DNA from: an uncultured Collinsella sp.
Lineage (GTDB): Bacteria; Actinomycetota; Coriobacteriia; Coriobacteriales; Coriobacteriaceae
Length of the DNA stretch: 26,703 nt
Assembly: GCA_902475375.1 (NCBI GenBank)
Contig: CABRZC010000016.1
Location: 1-26,703 of the forward strand
Direction of reading: 5' to 3'
The position numbers and the translations under genes were made by a program. Each line of letters starts with the position of its first letter. Position 1 is the stretch's first letter. The notes under the pieces were generated by a model that worked only from the letters and a program-made list of their open reading frames with translations, was not told where the DNA came from and did not search any database. Of this stretch, positions 13,695 to 21,704 are shown one piece after another.

Positions 13695-15149
13695 TTAACT
13701 CAAGTCCTCGCCATTTGATGCAATGACCTTTTGATACCAGCAGAAGCTGTCCTTTCGGTAGCGATCGAACGTGCCTTTGCCCGTATCATCGGCATCAACA
13801 TAAACAAAGCCATAGCGCTTCTTCATCTGCCCCGTCGAGGCAGACACCAAATCGATACAGCCCCACGGCGTGTATCCCATCAGGTCAACACCGTCCTCGA
13901 CAATTGCATCGCGCAGCGCAAGAATATGCCTGCGCAGGTAATCAATATGATATGCATCGTGGACTTTGCCGTCTTCCAGCGCATCGAGTCCGCCCACACC
14001 GTTCTCGGCGATAAAGAGCGGAAGATGGTAACGATCGTGGTAGCCGGCAAGCGTCACGCGCAAACCCAGCGCATCGATCTGCCATTTCCAGGCAGTCTCT
14101 TTATCCTTGAGGTACGGATTGCGCAGCGTCGGGAACACGTTGCCCTCCGCCTTCTCAGCGATCACCTGGTCATCGGCGCACACCAAGCGCGAGCAATAGT
14201 ACGAGAACGAAATGAAGTCGACGGTATGCTCGGCCAGATACTCCGTATCGCCCGGCTCAAAGGGCACGTGAACACCCTCTTTCTCGAGCGCACGCAGCTT
14301 CCAAGTAGGATAGGCGCCCGCAGCCATCACGTCAGTGTAGAAGTAGCGGCCGCGGTCCTCCTCATACGCAAGCCATACGTCCTCGGGCGCACAACGGTAC
14401 GGATAGGTCGCACCGGCAGCGATCATGCAACCCACCTTGTTTGCGGGATCGATCTTGTGCAGGATCTCGACAGCGCGAGCGCTCGCCATAAACATATGGT
14501 GCGAGAACGCCGCGGTCACGGCTGCACGGTCACGCTCATCCTCGAGCGTGACGCCCGCGTTGATATAGGACAGCGCCACGCTGTTGATCTCGTTGAAGGT
14601 GAGCCAATAACGCACGAGGCCCTGGTACGCACGTCCGACGGTCTCGACGTAGTGCGCATACCGCTCGATCATCTCTCGGCTTTGCCATCCACCATAACGC
14701 TCGACCAGAGCCAACGGATAGTCGTAGTGCGACAGCGTCACGAGCGGCTCGATTCCGTGCTCGCGCAGCGCCTCGAATACCTGACGGTAAAACTCCAAGC
14801 CCTCACCGTTGGGCTCGGCCTCCATCCCTGTGGGAAAAATACGGCTCCAACAAATTGAAAGACGCAGGCACTTAAAGCCCATCTCGGCAAAGAGCTCGAC
14901 GTCCTCGCGCCAATGATGGAAGAAGTCGTTGCCCCAACGGCATGGATACAGCCTGTCCGGATCATCCACGGGCTTTTGCCTGCCAAACATCACATCCCAG
15001 CGGTCGGGACCCTGTGGAATCAGGTCGGAGTGCGACATACCGCGGCCGCCCTCGTTCCAGCCCCCTTCGGCCTGGTTGGCAGCGAGCGCGCCGCCCCACA
15101 AAAAGCCCTCGGGCATACCGGCAGCAGACGTTCTGTCAAAGTAACCCAT
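13695..15149 (-). CDS. 6-phospho-beta-glucosidase, glycoside hydrolase family 1
   Basis: This 484-residue cytoplasmic GH1 enzyme hydrolyses phosphorylated beta-glucosides delivered by the PTS. The acid/base Glu187 is in LTFNEIN and the nucleophile Glu382 in FIAENGVGG. The N-terminal GFLWGGALAANQAEGGW is typical of the family. The phosphate-binding signature of the 6-phospho subgroup is present near the C-terminus: a serine in SAST (436-439), then MKKRYGFVYVD with Lys443/Lys444 and Tyr446. The length is normal. It is the last gene of the operon. Its ATG lies one base after the EIIC stop codon (TAG C ATG) and has only a weak AAGGA about 11 bases away, so translation is probably coupled to EIIC. 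The natural substrate may be cellobiose, an aryl-beta-glucoside or another beta-linked sugar. Confidence 0.93.
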   Translation of the reverse strand: MGYFDRTSAAGMPEGFLWGGALAANQAEGGWNEGGRGMSHSDLIPQGPDRWDVMFGRQKPVDDPDRLYPCRWGNDFFHHWREDVELFAEMGFKCLRLSICWSRIFPTGMEAEPNGEGLEFYRQVFEALREHGIEPLVTLSHYDYPLALVERYGGWQSREMIERYAHYVETVGRAYQGLVRYWLTFNEINSVALSYINAGVTLEDERDRAAVTAAFSHHMFMASARAVEILHKIDPANKVGCMIAAGATYPYRCAPEDVWLAYEEDRGRYFYTDVMAAGAYPTWKLRALEKEGVHVPFEPGDTEYLAEHTVDFISFSYYCSRLVCADDQVIAEKAEGNVFPTLRNPYLKDKETAWKWQIDALGLRVTLAGYHDRYHLPLFIAENGVGGLDALEDGKVHDAYHIDYLRRHILALRDAIVEDGVDLMGYTPWGCIDLVSASTGQMKKRYGFVYVDADDTGKGTFDRYRKDSFCWYQKVIASNGEDLS

Positions 15150-15150
15150 G

Positions 15151-16500
15151 CTACTCAGTATCCTTGGCAGAAGCTGCCGCGGCGTTCTCCTGCTCCTGCG
15201 CCAGGAGCTGGTTGTCGTACACCTTAAAGAACGGGTACCAGACCACAGCCATGACCACGATCAAAACGATCGTAAATACCCAGATACGCGGGTCGAGGCA
15301 CTGGATAAAGCCCTGAACGAAGATGGGGAACGTGCCGCTCACCAAGATGTAGAAGTTAGAGACAAGACCCAGTGAGATTGCACCCCAATACAGCAGGGCC
15401 GAAATCATACCGCCCAGCACAAACGGAATCATGAGGATCGGGTTGAAGATGATGGGTGCGCCAAAGATCGCGGGCTCGGAGATACGGAAGAAGCTCGGCA
15501 CGATCGATGCCTTGCCAAATGCCTTGAGCTGCTGCGACTTTGCCTTAAACGCGCAGAGCGCCACAAAAGAGAACGTATTGCCCGTGCCGCCGATGAGGTT
15601 GATGACCATCGACATGAGTACCGGGTGGAACTCAAGCGGCTGCCCAGCAGCGTAGAGCGAGGCGTTGGCAGCAAAGGCGGCAAGCGTGACCGGGGCGGTG
15701 ATGGGCATCACGATCATGTTGCCGTGGACGCCAAAGCACCAAAACAGCAGCGTCATGAAGCAGATAAGCAGTGCGCCGGGCACAGAGTCAACTGCGACGG
15801 AAAGCGGGGCAGCGAGCAGCTTCTCGATAACCGAGGGGATGGACAGCGTGGGATCGATCATCTGGATCAGCAGGTTGCCACCAAAGAAGATGAGGATGTT
15901 GACGAGCATAGGCACGATGGCGCCAAAGGTTTCGGACAAAAACGGCGGCACGCCATCGGGCATCTTGATGGTGATGCCCTTGGTCTGGCAGAAGCGCGTG
16001 ACCTCGACGGAGACCAGGGCAACGATGATGGCGGTAAACAGGCCCTGCGCACCCAGATAGGTGCAGGGGACCGCCTGGAGCACGGACTCATCAGCAAGCT
16101 GGTAGTAGGACGACGGCGCCGCGGCGATCAGGAACATCACCAGCGAGGTCATACCGGCGTTAAGCTTGGGCATCTTGTAGGTGCCCGCCAGGTTATAGGC
16201 GATTGCGAACGTCACGATCACCGACAGTATGCCCATCGTCATGTTGAACGGGATGAGCAGCGTGAGCTTATTGGCCGTGGCAAAATCGAGCCAAGGGCCA
16301 AAGACGGACCAGAACCCGCCCTGCGCCACCAGGTCGGCCGTGACCGGCGGGTTGGCGATGATCATAAAGACGGCAGAGACCAAGATGAAGCTGATCGCGC
16401 TCATAAAGCCCTTTTGCATGGAGGCAAAGTGACGCTCGGTGCCGCAGAAATTGGCAATAGGGGTCAGTTTTTCCTGAAGCAGGGTCATGAACTTTTCCAT
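15151..16500 (-). CDS. PTS EIIC component, lactose/cellobiose family
   Basis: This 449-residue membrane permease subunit of a Lac-type PTS transports a beta-glucoside and presents it for phosphorylation by EIIB. About 10 hydrophobic segments are visible. The conserved region GVHGNMIVMPITAP (about 252-265), GGTGNTFSF (about 304-312) and the later SEPAIFGAPIIFNPILMIPF pattern are characteristic of the family and contribute to the sugar site. The ATG at 16500 has GGAGG 6 bases upstream, and the stop codon of EIIB overlaps that Shine-Dalgarno, so the two are tightly coupled. EIIA, EIIB and EIIC are separate genes here, in the order A, B, C. The sugar is most likely cellobiose or a related disaccharide because of the GH1 gene next door. 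Confidence 0.92.
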   Translation of the reverse strand: MEKFMTLLQEKLTPIANFCGTERHFASMQKGFMSAISFILVSAVFMIIANPPVTADLVAQGGFWSVFGPWLDFATANKLTLLIPFNMTMGILSVIVTFAIAYNLAGTYKMPKLNAGMTSLVMFLIAAAPSSYYQLADESVLQAVPCTYLGAQGLFTAIIVALVSVEVTRFCQTKGITIKMPDGVPPFLSETFGAIVPMLVNILIFFGGNLLIQMIDPTLSIPSVIEKLLAAPLSVAVDSVPGALLICFMTLLFWCFGVHGNMIVMPITAPVTLAAFAANASLYAAGQPLEFHPVLMSMVINLIGGTGNTFSFVALCAFKAKSQQLKAFGKASIVPSFFRISEPAIFGAPIIFNPILMIPFVLGGMISALLYWGAISLGLVSNFYILVSGTFPIFVQGFIQCLDPRIWVFTIVLIVVMAVVWYPFFKVYDNQLLAQEQENAAAASAKDTE

Positions 16501-16509
16501 GGTCGCCTC

Positions 16510-16803
16510 CTAGCCCAACAGCGACTGGGCGAGTGCCAGCACGTTGGCGGCGTTGCCCATGCCGTAGTCCTGTGCGGGGATGACCGCGGTCGGCTTACCG
16601 CTCCCCTGCTTGACGGTGTTGAGCTGGTAGGACACCTGCGGCCCCAAGAGCAGCACGTCATAATCGGCGCAGGTCTCCTGATACTCGCCGATACCCACCG
16701 CATCGATATCGAGCTCGATGCCGTTTTGCTCCGCGTATTTCTCGAGTTTCTTCATCAGAATGCTTGTAGACAGGCCAGCTGCGCAAACAAGAAGGATCTT
16801 CAT
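16510..16803 (-). CDS. PTS EIIB component, lactose/cellobiose family
   Basis: This 97-residue cytoplasmic EIIB accepts a phosphoryl group from EIIA and passes it to the sugar. The active-site Cys7 is in the P-loop-like LLVCAAGLSTS at the extreme N-terminus, and LLLGPQVSYQL is the expected central strand and loop. The frame is open up to 16878, but the ATG at 16803 puts the cysteine at the normal position and has AAGGGA upstream. That Shine-Dalgarno lies in the short palindrome AAGGGATTCCCTT (16804-16816), which could mask it. EIIA ends 46 bases upstream and EIIC begins 9 bases downstream. Confidence 0.93.
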   Translation of the reverse strand: MKILLVCAAGLSTSILMKKLEKYAEQNGIELDIDAVGIGEYQETCADYDVLLLGPQVSYQLNTVKQGSGKPTAVIPAQDYGMGNAANVLALAQSLLG

Positions 16804-16849
16804 AAGGGATTCCCTTCGCATTGATTGGTTGGATAGTCGCCGCACGCCG

Positions 16850-17176
16850 TTAGGCGTTCTTGGCTGCAGTGCGCTCATACAGGCAGATCAGCTCCTGCAC
16901 GAGCTCCTGAGCAAGCATGGAGCACATGAGGTGGTCCTGAGCATGGACCAGCAACACATCCACCGACAGATGCTCGCCCGCCGCCTCGGTCGAAAGCAGC
17001 TGCGTTTGGATGTGGTGAGCCTTGATTCCCGCATCCTTTGACTGCTTCATGAGTTTGGTGGCAGCGTCAAAATCCCCCGCCTTTGCCTTTTCAAGGGCTT
17101 CGAAGGCAAGGCTGCGTGCCTCTCCCGCTGCAGCGACCAGCTGAAACGAAACCATCTCGGTTCCCTGATCGTCCAT
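16850..17176 (-). CDS. PTS EIIA component, lactose/cellobiose family
   Basis: This 108-residue EIIA of the Lac family takes phosphate from HPr and passes it to EIIB. With the chosen start the phospho-histidine falls at His78 in LLVHAQDHLM, the same number as in the staphylococcal lactose EIIA, and Asp81 is the conserved metal ligand in the trimer. KAHHIQTQLL (52-61) is the second family motif. The frame extends to 17227, but the ATG at 17176 has AGGAG 7 bases upstream and the correct family length. The regulator gene ends 119 bases upstream; the gap contains palindromes that may be an operator. EIIB follows after 46 bases. Confidence 0.93.
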   Translation of the reverse strand: MDDQGTEMVSFQLVAAAGEARSLAFEALEKAKAGDFDAATKLMKQSKDAGIKAHHIQTQLLSTEAAGEHLSVDVLLVHAQDHLMCSMLAQELVQELICLYERTAAKNA

Positions 17177-17210
17177 AACGGTCTCCTCTCCCGTGATGTC
17201 TGGTTTGTAC

Positions 17211-17261
17211 TTGAATATTCGAAACACCTATCTCCCGCCCGCAATCCTCGAGGTTTATTGC
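17211..17261 (-). promoter_or_regulatory. Candidate operator/promoter between the regulator and the PTS genes
   Basis: Two symmetrical elements lie in the 119-base gap: GAATATTC (17213-17220) inside TTGAATATTCGAA, and GCAATCCTCGAGG followed by TTTATTGC (17241-17261, arms GCAAT and ATTGC around CCTCGAGG). On the minus strand TTGCGG and GAATAT (18-base spacing) could be a weak promoter. LicR-type regulators with EIIA/EIIB domains bind DNA near such promoters. This is a pattern-based guess. Confidence 0.3.
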
Positions 17262-17295
17262 AGGTAGACTGACAGCGTCATCGACAAAAGAAGTC

Positions 17296-19191
17296 TTAAG
17301 CCGTATGCGCTTGCACAAGCGCCATCAGCTCATGCCAGGACCGGCGCTCGCGTAAGCGCTCGACCCCCTGGCGGTCCATAAAGATCTCAGCGAGCAGCGA
17401 GCTCAAGATCCGCGCCTCATCGCCGCCCGACCGGGCAAACGACACCATAAAGACGATATCGACCTCATGGCCGTATTCGTCCCAAAGAATGGGATGTTCG
17501 AGCAGGCCCACGGTAACAAAGGCCTCGGCGCTCAAAGGATGCATCCCATGGGGCATGGCCACCCCATTGCCAAACGAGGTGGCACTCGCGCTCTCGCGCT
17601 CGGCAACCTCTTGGGCAAACTGGGCATCGACACGGCCGCTCTCGACGGCGCGCTCGGAGAGATATCGGAGAACGGCCTGCTTCGACGACGCCTCAACGCG
17701 GTTGAAGAACAGGGCACGGCTAAAGAAAGCGCTCAGGGAGTCCGATTGCGCAGCGTCATCACTCAGCACCTTGCGGATAGCGTTGACATCGCTCGTCTCC
17801 AAGAAGAAATCGGCCTCGCGGACGGGCACAGGCAACTTGACGTTGAGCGGCACCGTTGTGAACACGTAGTCGATGTGCGAAAAGTCGAGCGTTCCCACGC
17901 GGGCGACGTCGCATGTCTCAATCGACTCGATATACATACCAAACTGCTTGCGGTACTGGTGCTCGAGCATACGGGCGCTTCCCGCTCCCGAGGCGCACAC
18001 GATCAGGATGCGTTTGCGACGCGGCTGGTCGGCTTGCTGCTCGAGGGCCAGGGCAAATGCCATGGCGATGTAGCCGAGCTCCTCATCAGAGGGCTGGCTG
18101 CCAAAATGACGCTCGAGTACCTGCGAGGTGCCGGCCGCCATCGAATAGGCCAACGGAAACCTCGTCTTGATATCGGGCAGCATGGGGTTATCCATATGCA
18201 TGTGATATTCAAGGCGATAACCCAGAGGGCCAATATGCCGAGCAAGGTTCATGCGAAGTTCAAGATCGCTGCTAAAGTCAAACCTAAACTCATCGTTGAC
18301 CGCACGTACCATCTCGGAAGCAATCTCCCACATCTCGTCCGAGATAACGGCAGAGCCCTTCTCGGGCACGCCCGTGCCCCTGCCGAGCAAATGGATTGCG
18401 ATAAAGGCAACCTCTTCTCGGGGCATGCTCACGCCCAGGGCATCCTTGATGTTTGCGGCAATCTGGAAAGCCGCGGCGTATTCGCGCGTTCCCTCCAGTT
18501 TTTGAACGTCCGATTCTGCAGCTGGGACATAGCAGCCCTGCTCGATGCGGCCAAGAGCGATGTAAAGATGCATGATGAGATTGCGGGATGCCAGCGAGCT
18601 CACCGTGACGGGCGAGGCCGTCAGGGCATCGTCCACACATGCGGCGATGGCCCGCAGGTGCTCGGCGAGCTTTGCATCGTCGGTGTCGGGCAACACGGGC
18701 CTCACCAGCGAGGCCAGGCACAGGCGCCGTTGCGACTCCCCGCCCGCAACGCGGATTCCGTAGCGTGGGCGCTTTTCAAGCGCTAAGTCAAATTGGGCGA
18801 GTTTCTGCTCTACCAGACGCATGTCATTGGACAGAGTCCGCGCCGAAACGTAGAGTAAATCCGCATACTCCTCAATCGTCACCCACTGGGACCGCATTAG
18901 GAGGTCGTTAAGAAGGAAGGACACACGGCCGTCGCGCGTATCAGGAATGCCCGGATGGGCCAGAGCCGCACCGTCTAGCAAGCGAGCAAGCTCATCTGCA
19001 CGTGCAACATCGATACGATACTGCCCCTTGCTGCCAACGATGCGTGCAACCCCTGCAAGGTTGTCGTTTGCGCGATGGATATAGTTTCTCACGGCGCGCT
19101 CGCTTACCTCGAGACGCTTGGCAAGTACCGCGACAGCGACAGGCTGAGCGTCCTCGATCATATTTACAAGCTGCTTGACGCGAGCATCCAT
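17296..19191 (-). CDS. LicR/MtlR-type PRD-containing PTS transcriptional regulator
   Basis: This 631-residue regulator has, in order, an HTH_11 domain (about 1-60), a second Mga-like HTH region (about 90-150), two PTS regulation domains (about 165-280 and 285-390), an EIIB-like domain (about 393-485, Cys399 in IVCASGAGSA) and an EIIA-Fru/Mtl-like domain (about 490-631, His548 in AMPHGMHP). Proteins of this layout activate PTS operons and are tuned by phosphorylation from HPr and EIIB. PRD1 has His208 and His267 and PRD2 has His319, but the second PRD2 histidine position reads YIAMAFALALE, without a His. The ATG at 19191 is preceded by GAGGAG. It is first in the beta-glucoside locus and probably controls it in response to substrate. 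Confidence 0.9.
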   Translation of the reverse strand: MDARVKQLVNMIEDAQPVAVAVLAKRLEVSERAVRNYIHRANDNLAGVARIVGSKGQYRIDVARADELARLLDGAALAHPGIPDTRDGRVSFLLNDLLMRSQWVTIEEYADLLYVSARTLSNDMRLVEQKLAQFDLALEKRPRYGIRVAGGESQRRLCLASLVRPVLPDTDDAKLAEHLRAIAACVDDALTASPVTVSSLASRNLIMHLYIALGRIEQGCYVPAAESDVQKLEGTREYAAAFQIAANIKDALGVSMPREEVAFIAIHLLGRGTGVPEKGSAVISDEMWEIASEMVRAVNDEFRFDFSSDLELRMNLARHIGPLGYRLEYHMHMDNPMLPDIKTRFPLAYSMAAGTSQVLERHFGSQPSDEELGYIAMAFALALEQQADQPRRKRILIVCASGAGSARMLEHQYRKQFGMYIESIETCDVARVGTLDFSHIDYVFTTVPLNVKLPVPVREADFFLETSDVNAIRKVLSDDAAQSDSLSAFFSRALFFNRVEASSKQAVLRYLSERAVESGRVDAQFAQEVAERESASATSFGNGVAMPHGMHPLSAEAFVTVGLLEHPILWDEYGHEVDIVFMVSFARSGGDEARILSSLLAEIFMDRQGVERLRERRSWHELMALVQAHTA

Positions 19192-19392
19192 GTCCTCCTC
19201 CTTTCCCTGCGTCTAGTCTAACGCGGTAAAGAATGACACTCCACGTCGCGCTCGTTCCGCCAACCCGGAACAGGTTGCGGGGAGTTCAGCTGAGCTATGG
19301 AGAGCCTGGGGAAAGGGCCCGAAGGCAATGCGTCGGTGTGGGATGCGCCTTCCCAGCCATTGTGCAGTCATTGGGGACAGACTTAAATGAGT

Positions 19393-19446
19393 AGTCATTG
19401 GGGACGTTCTTGTTTGACTAGTCGTTTAAGAACGTCCCCAATGACT
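19393..19446. repeat. Large palindromic element, copy 2 (perfect 19-bp arms)
   Basis: AGTCATTGGGGACGTTCTT (19393-19411) pairs without mismatch with AAGAACGTCCCCAATGACT (19428-19446) around a 16-base loop containing GACTAGTC. The arms are longer than in copy 1 (13551-13602). The module ATTGGGGACAGACTTAAAT (from 19370) is directly upstream, so the left arm is present twice in tandem. Confidence 0.8.
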
Positions 19447-19447
19447 A

Positions 19448-19502
19448 TTAAGGACTGTCCCAAGCTGCCGGCAGGAAAGGACCGTCCCCAAGTGCCGGGT
19501 TT
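19448..19502. repeat. Dispersed 55-bp repeat module, copy 2
   Basis: It matches 13491-13545 with four substitutions in 55 positions and no gaps. Here it follows the palindrome instead of preceding it, so the modules are shuffled between the two mosaics. Confidence 0.8.
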
Positions 19503-19523
19503 GTCCCCAATGACTAGGTGAAT

Positions 19524-19578
19524 AGCAAAAGCCCCGCAGCCGGAGCGGACTGCGGGGCTCATGAAGAGAGGCTAGTTT
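19524..19578. repeat. 55-bp direct repeat, left copy (includes the arcC terminator)
   Basis: These 55 bases, from AGCAAAAGCCCCGCAG to AGAGAGGCTAGTTT, are identical to 26649-26703, the last bases of the window. The identity stops at the left end (T versus C) and is cut off by the window edge on the right, so the true repeat may be longer and could reach the neighbouring gene. Confidence 0.9.
19526..19559 (-). terminator. Intrinsic terminator of the arc operon
   Basis: AGCCCCGCAG (19530-19539) pairs with CTGCGGGGCT (19550-19559) over 10 bp; an inner CCG/CGG can extend the stem. On the minus strand the stem is followed by TTTTGCT. It lies about 65 bases after the arcC stop codon (19625). Confidence 0.85.
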
Positions 19579-19624
19579 GTGGGCGTCTTGCCTGGCGCCC
19601 ACGAGAGAGGCAACAGAGTAGAGG

Positions 19625-20587
19625 CTACTCGTGGATGCGGGTACCGGAGAGACCGGCCATGGTCTCGGCGGCCTTGTCCAGGGCGCCGATGATGCAGGTG
19701 CGGCCCTTGCGGGAGCGGGCGAACTTGATGGCGGCGCGGACCTTGGGCTCCATGGAACCCTTGCCGAACTGGCCCTCGTCGGCCAGGCGCTCGGCCTCGT
19801 CGGCGGTGATGTCCTCGAGCTCCTCCTGGTTGGGCTTGCCAAAGTTGATGGCGACATGCTCAACGGCGGTCAGCAGGAACAGGACGTCGGCGTCGCAGTC
19901 CTCGGCCAGCAGCTCGCCGCCCAGGTCCTTGTCGATGACGGCGGGAACGCCCTTGTAGCAGCCCTTGTTCTCGTAGTCGCGGACGACGGGGATGCCGCCG
20001 CCACCGCAGGCGATGACGATGAACTCGTTGTCGAGCAGGTTGAGGATGGAGTCAGCCTCGACGATCTTCTTGGGATCAGGGGAAGCGACGACGCGACGCC
20101 AGCCGCGGCCGGAATCCTCGACGAAGACCTTGGAAGGATCCTCGGCCATGAACTCCTTGGCCTGCTCCTCGGTGTAGAAGGGGCCGATCGGCTTGGTCGG
20201 GTTCTTGAACGCGGGATCGTCCGGGTCGCACTCGATCTGGGTGACGACGGTGGCGGCGTGCCAACGCTTATAGCGCTTGTGCATCTCGCGGCCGATGCCC
20301 TGCTGCAGGTGGTAGCCAATGTAGCCCTGGGACATGGCGCCGCACTCGGGCAGCGGCATCTCGGGGGTGCCGATGGCGTCGTGGGCAGCGGCGAAGGCGT
20401 TCTGGATCATGCCGACCTGCGGGCCGTTGCCGTGGGTGATGATGATCTCGTTACCCTGCTCGATAAGACCAAGGAGAGCGTGGGCGGTGTTGCTCACGGC
20501 CTGGATCTGCTCGACGGGGTTGTTGCCGAGGGCGTTGCCGCCGAGGGCGACGACGATGCGGTCGGGCTTACCGTACGGTTTACTCAT
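19625..20587 (-). CDS. arcC: Carbamate kinase
   Basis: This 320-residue enzyme makes ATP from carbamoyl phosphate and ADP in the last step of the arginine deiminase pathway. Family motifs are clear: VALGGNALG (13-21, phosphate-binding), THGNGPQVG (51-59), IGYHLQQ, and IACGGGGIPVVRD, followed by the nucleotide-site region with VIDKD and LLTAVEHV. The length is normal for the family. The ATG at 20587 has GGGAAG about 10 bases upstream, a rather distant Shine-Dalgarno. arcB ends 23 bases upstream, so both are on one transcript. Codon use is strongly biased, with nearly all Lys AAG and Glu GAG, indicating high expression. The operon terminator follows at 19526-19559. Confidence 0.95.
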   Translation of the reverse strand: MSKPYGKPDRIVVALGGNALGNNPVEQIQAVSNTAHALLGLIEQGNEIIITHGNGPQVGMIQNAFAAAHDAIGTPEMPLPECGAMSQGYIGYHLQQGIGREMHKRYKRWHAATVVTQIECDPDDPAFKNPTKPIGPFYTEEQAKEFMAEDPSKVFVEDSGRGWRRVVASPDPKKIVEADSILNLLDNEFIVIACGGGGIPVVRDYENKGCYKGVPAVIDKDLGGELLAEDCDADVLFLLTAVEHVAINFGKPNQEELEDITADEAERLADEGQFGKGSMEPKVRAAIKFARSRKGRTCIIGALDKAAETMAGLSGTRIHE

Positions 20588-20610
20588 AGTATTCGTTCAC
20601 TTCCCAGCTA

Positions 20611-21618
20611 CTAGCGAAGCGTCGCGTACATCATGGCCTTAATGGTATGCATGCGGTTCTCGGCCTCCTGGAACACACGAGACTGCGCGCTCTCAAAGAC
20701 CTCGTCGGAAACCTCCATCTCGGTCACGCCGAACTTCTCGGCAATCTCGGCGCCGATGGTGGTCTGCGTATCGTGGAAGCTCGGCAGGCAGTGCATAAAG
20801 ATGGCGCCGGGGTTTGCCTTGGCCATGACCTCGGGCGTTACTCGATAGGGAGAGAGAAGATCGATTCGGCTCTTCCACAGCTCCTCAGCCTGGCCCATAC
20901 CGACCCAAACGTCCGTATAGATCACGTCTGCATCCTTGACGCCCTCGTCGATATCCTCAGTGAGCTGGATCGTGCAGCCATTCTGAGCGGCGATCTCCTG
21001 GCAGCGCTCAAGAAGCTCGGGATCGAAGTGCGTGGCGCCCTCGACATCGCCCTTGGGTCCGCAGGAGCAGAAGTTAATGCCGAGCTTGGCGCAGATAACC
21101 ATCAGGGAGTCGCTGACGTTGCCCTGCTCCTTGCCCATATAGGTGAGCTTCATGCCGCGCGTGTCGCCAAACTCCTCACGCATGGTAAGAATGTCGGCAA
21201 GGGCCTGGGTGGGATGGTACTCGTTGGTCAGACCGTTCCAGACGGGAACGCCAGCCTTGGCGGCAAGCTCCTCGACGATCGACTGGTCGGAGCCGCGATA
21301 CTCAATACCGTCATACATGCGACCGAGCACGCGGGCGGTATCCTCGATGGACTCTTTCTTGCCCATCTGCGACGAGCCGGGGTCGAGGTAGGTCACACCC
21401 ATACCCAGGTCCATACCGCCGACCTCGAAGGCACAGCGCGTGCGCGTTGAGGTCTTCTCAAACAGCAGGACAATGTTCTTGCCCTCGAGAAAGCGGTGCG
21501 GATAACCGGCGCGCTTCATATCCTTGAAGTTCTTTGAGAGGTCGAGCATGTACTCGATTTCCTCGGACGTAAAGTCAAGCAGGGTAAGAACGCTTCGACC
21601 AGAAAGATTAAGAGCCAT
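20611..21618 (-). CDS. arcB: Ornithine carbamoyltransferase (catabolic type)
   Basis: This 335-residue enzyme converts citrulline and phosphate to ornithine and carbamoyl phosphate. Seen in the sequence are the carbamoyl phosphate site STRTR (57-61), HPTQ (135-138), DVWVGMG (236-242) and MHCLPSFHD (275-283). The SMG loop that binds ornithine in most family members reads GMG here. The YMGDARNN segment of many ornithine carbamoyltransferases reads YMGKEQGN, so the enzyme is somewhat divergent, but context makes the function very likely. The frame extends to 21678; the ATG at 21618 has GAAAGGA about 9 bases upstream and the right N-terminus (MALNLSGRS). arcA ends 86 bases upstream with a hairpin between; arcC follows after 23 bases. 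Confidence 0.92.
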   Translation of the reverse strand: MALNLSGRSVLTLLDFTSEEIEYMLDLSKNFKDMKRAGYPHRFLEGKNIVLLFEKTSTRTRCAFEVGGMDLGMGVTYLDPGSSQMGKKESIEDTARVLGRMYDGIEYRGSDQSIVEELAAKAGVPVWNGLTNEYHPTQALADILTMREEFGDTRGMKLTYMGKEQGNVSDSLMVICAKLGINFCSCGPKGDVEGATHFDPELLERCQEIAAQNGCTIQLTEDIDEGVKDADVIYTDVWVGMGQAEELWKSRIDLLSPYRVTPEVMAKANPGAIFMHCLPSFHDTQTTIGAEIAEKFGVTEMEVSDEVFESAQSRVFQEAENRMHTIKAMMYATLR

Positions 21619-21659
21619 GATTTGAGTCCTTTCGGTTGTTGGAACACACAAGGAGAGAT

Positions 21660-21687
21660 GGGCGGCGCAGACGCACACGCGCCGCCC
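21660..21687. other. Perfect 9-bp GC hairpin between arcA and arcB
   Basis: GGGCGGCGC (21660-21668) pairs with GCGCCGCCC (21679-21687) around a 10-base loop. No T-tract follows on the minus strand. It lies 17 bases after the arcA stop, in the longest gap of the operon. It may stabilise the arcDA part of the transcript or partly terminate, which would set the ratio of ArcA to ArcB and ArcC. Confidence 0.55.
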
Positions 21688-21704
21688 AGATACGCTAACG
21701 CTGA

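Larger units (their letters stand above)
19192..19624. repeat. Second intergenic repeat mosaic (no gene)
   Basis: This 433-base stretch between the regulator start and the arcC end has no credible gene. It holds a degenerate 62-bp-type core (19340-19354), a copy of the ATTGGGGACAGACTTAAAT module (19369-19390), a near-perfect palindrome (19393-19446), a 55-bp module (19448-19502), a final GTCCCCAATGACTAG half-element (19503-19517) and the arcC terminator. The regulator's promoter should lie in about 19195-19300, but no clear hexamers stand out. Confidence 0.75.

Noticed and set aside
15625..16824. Plus-strand open frame opposite PTS EIIC and EIIB
   Set aside because: The His/Asp/Gly-rich translation is typical of the antisense of membrane-protein genes in GC-rich DNA.
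17467..18786. Long plus-strand open frame opposite the LicR-type regulator
   Set aside because: The translation has no recognisable domain, while the minus strand encodes a full multi-domain PTS regulator.
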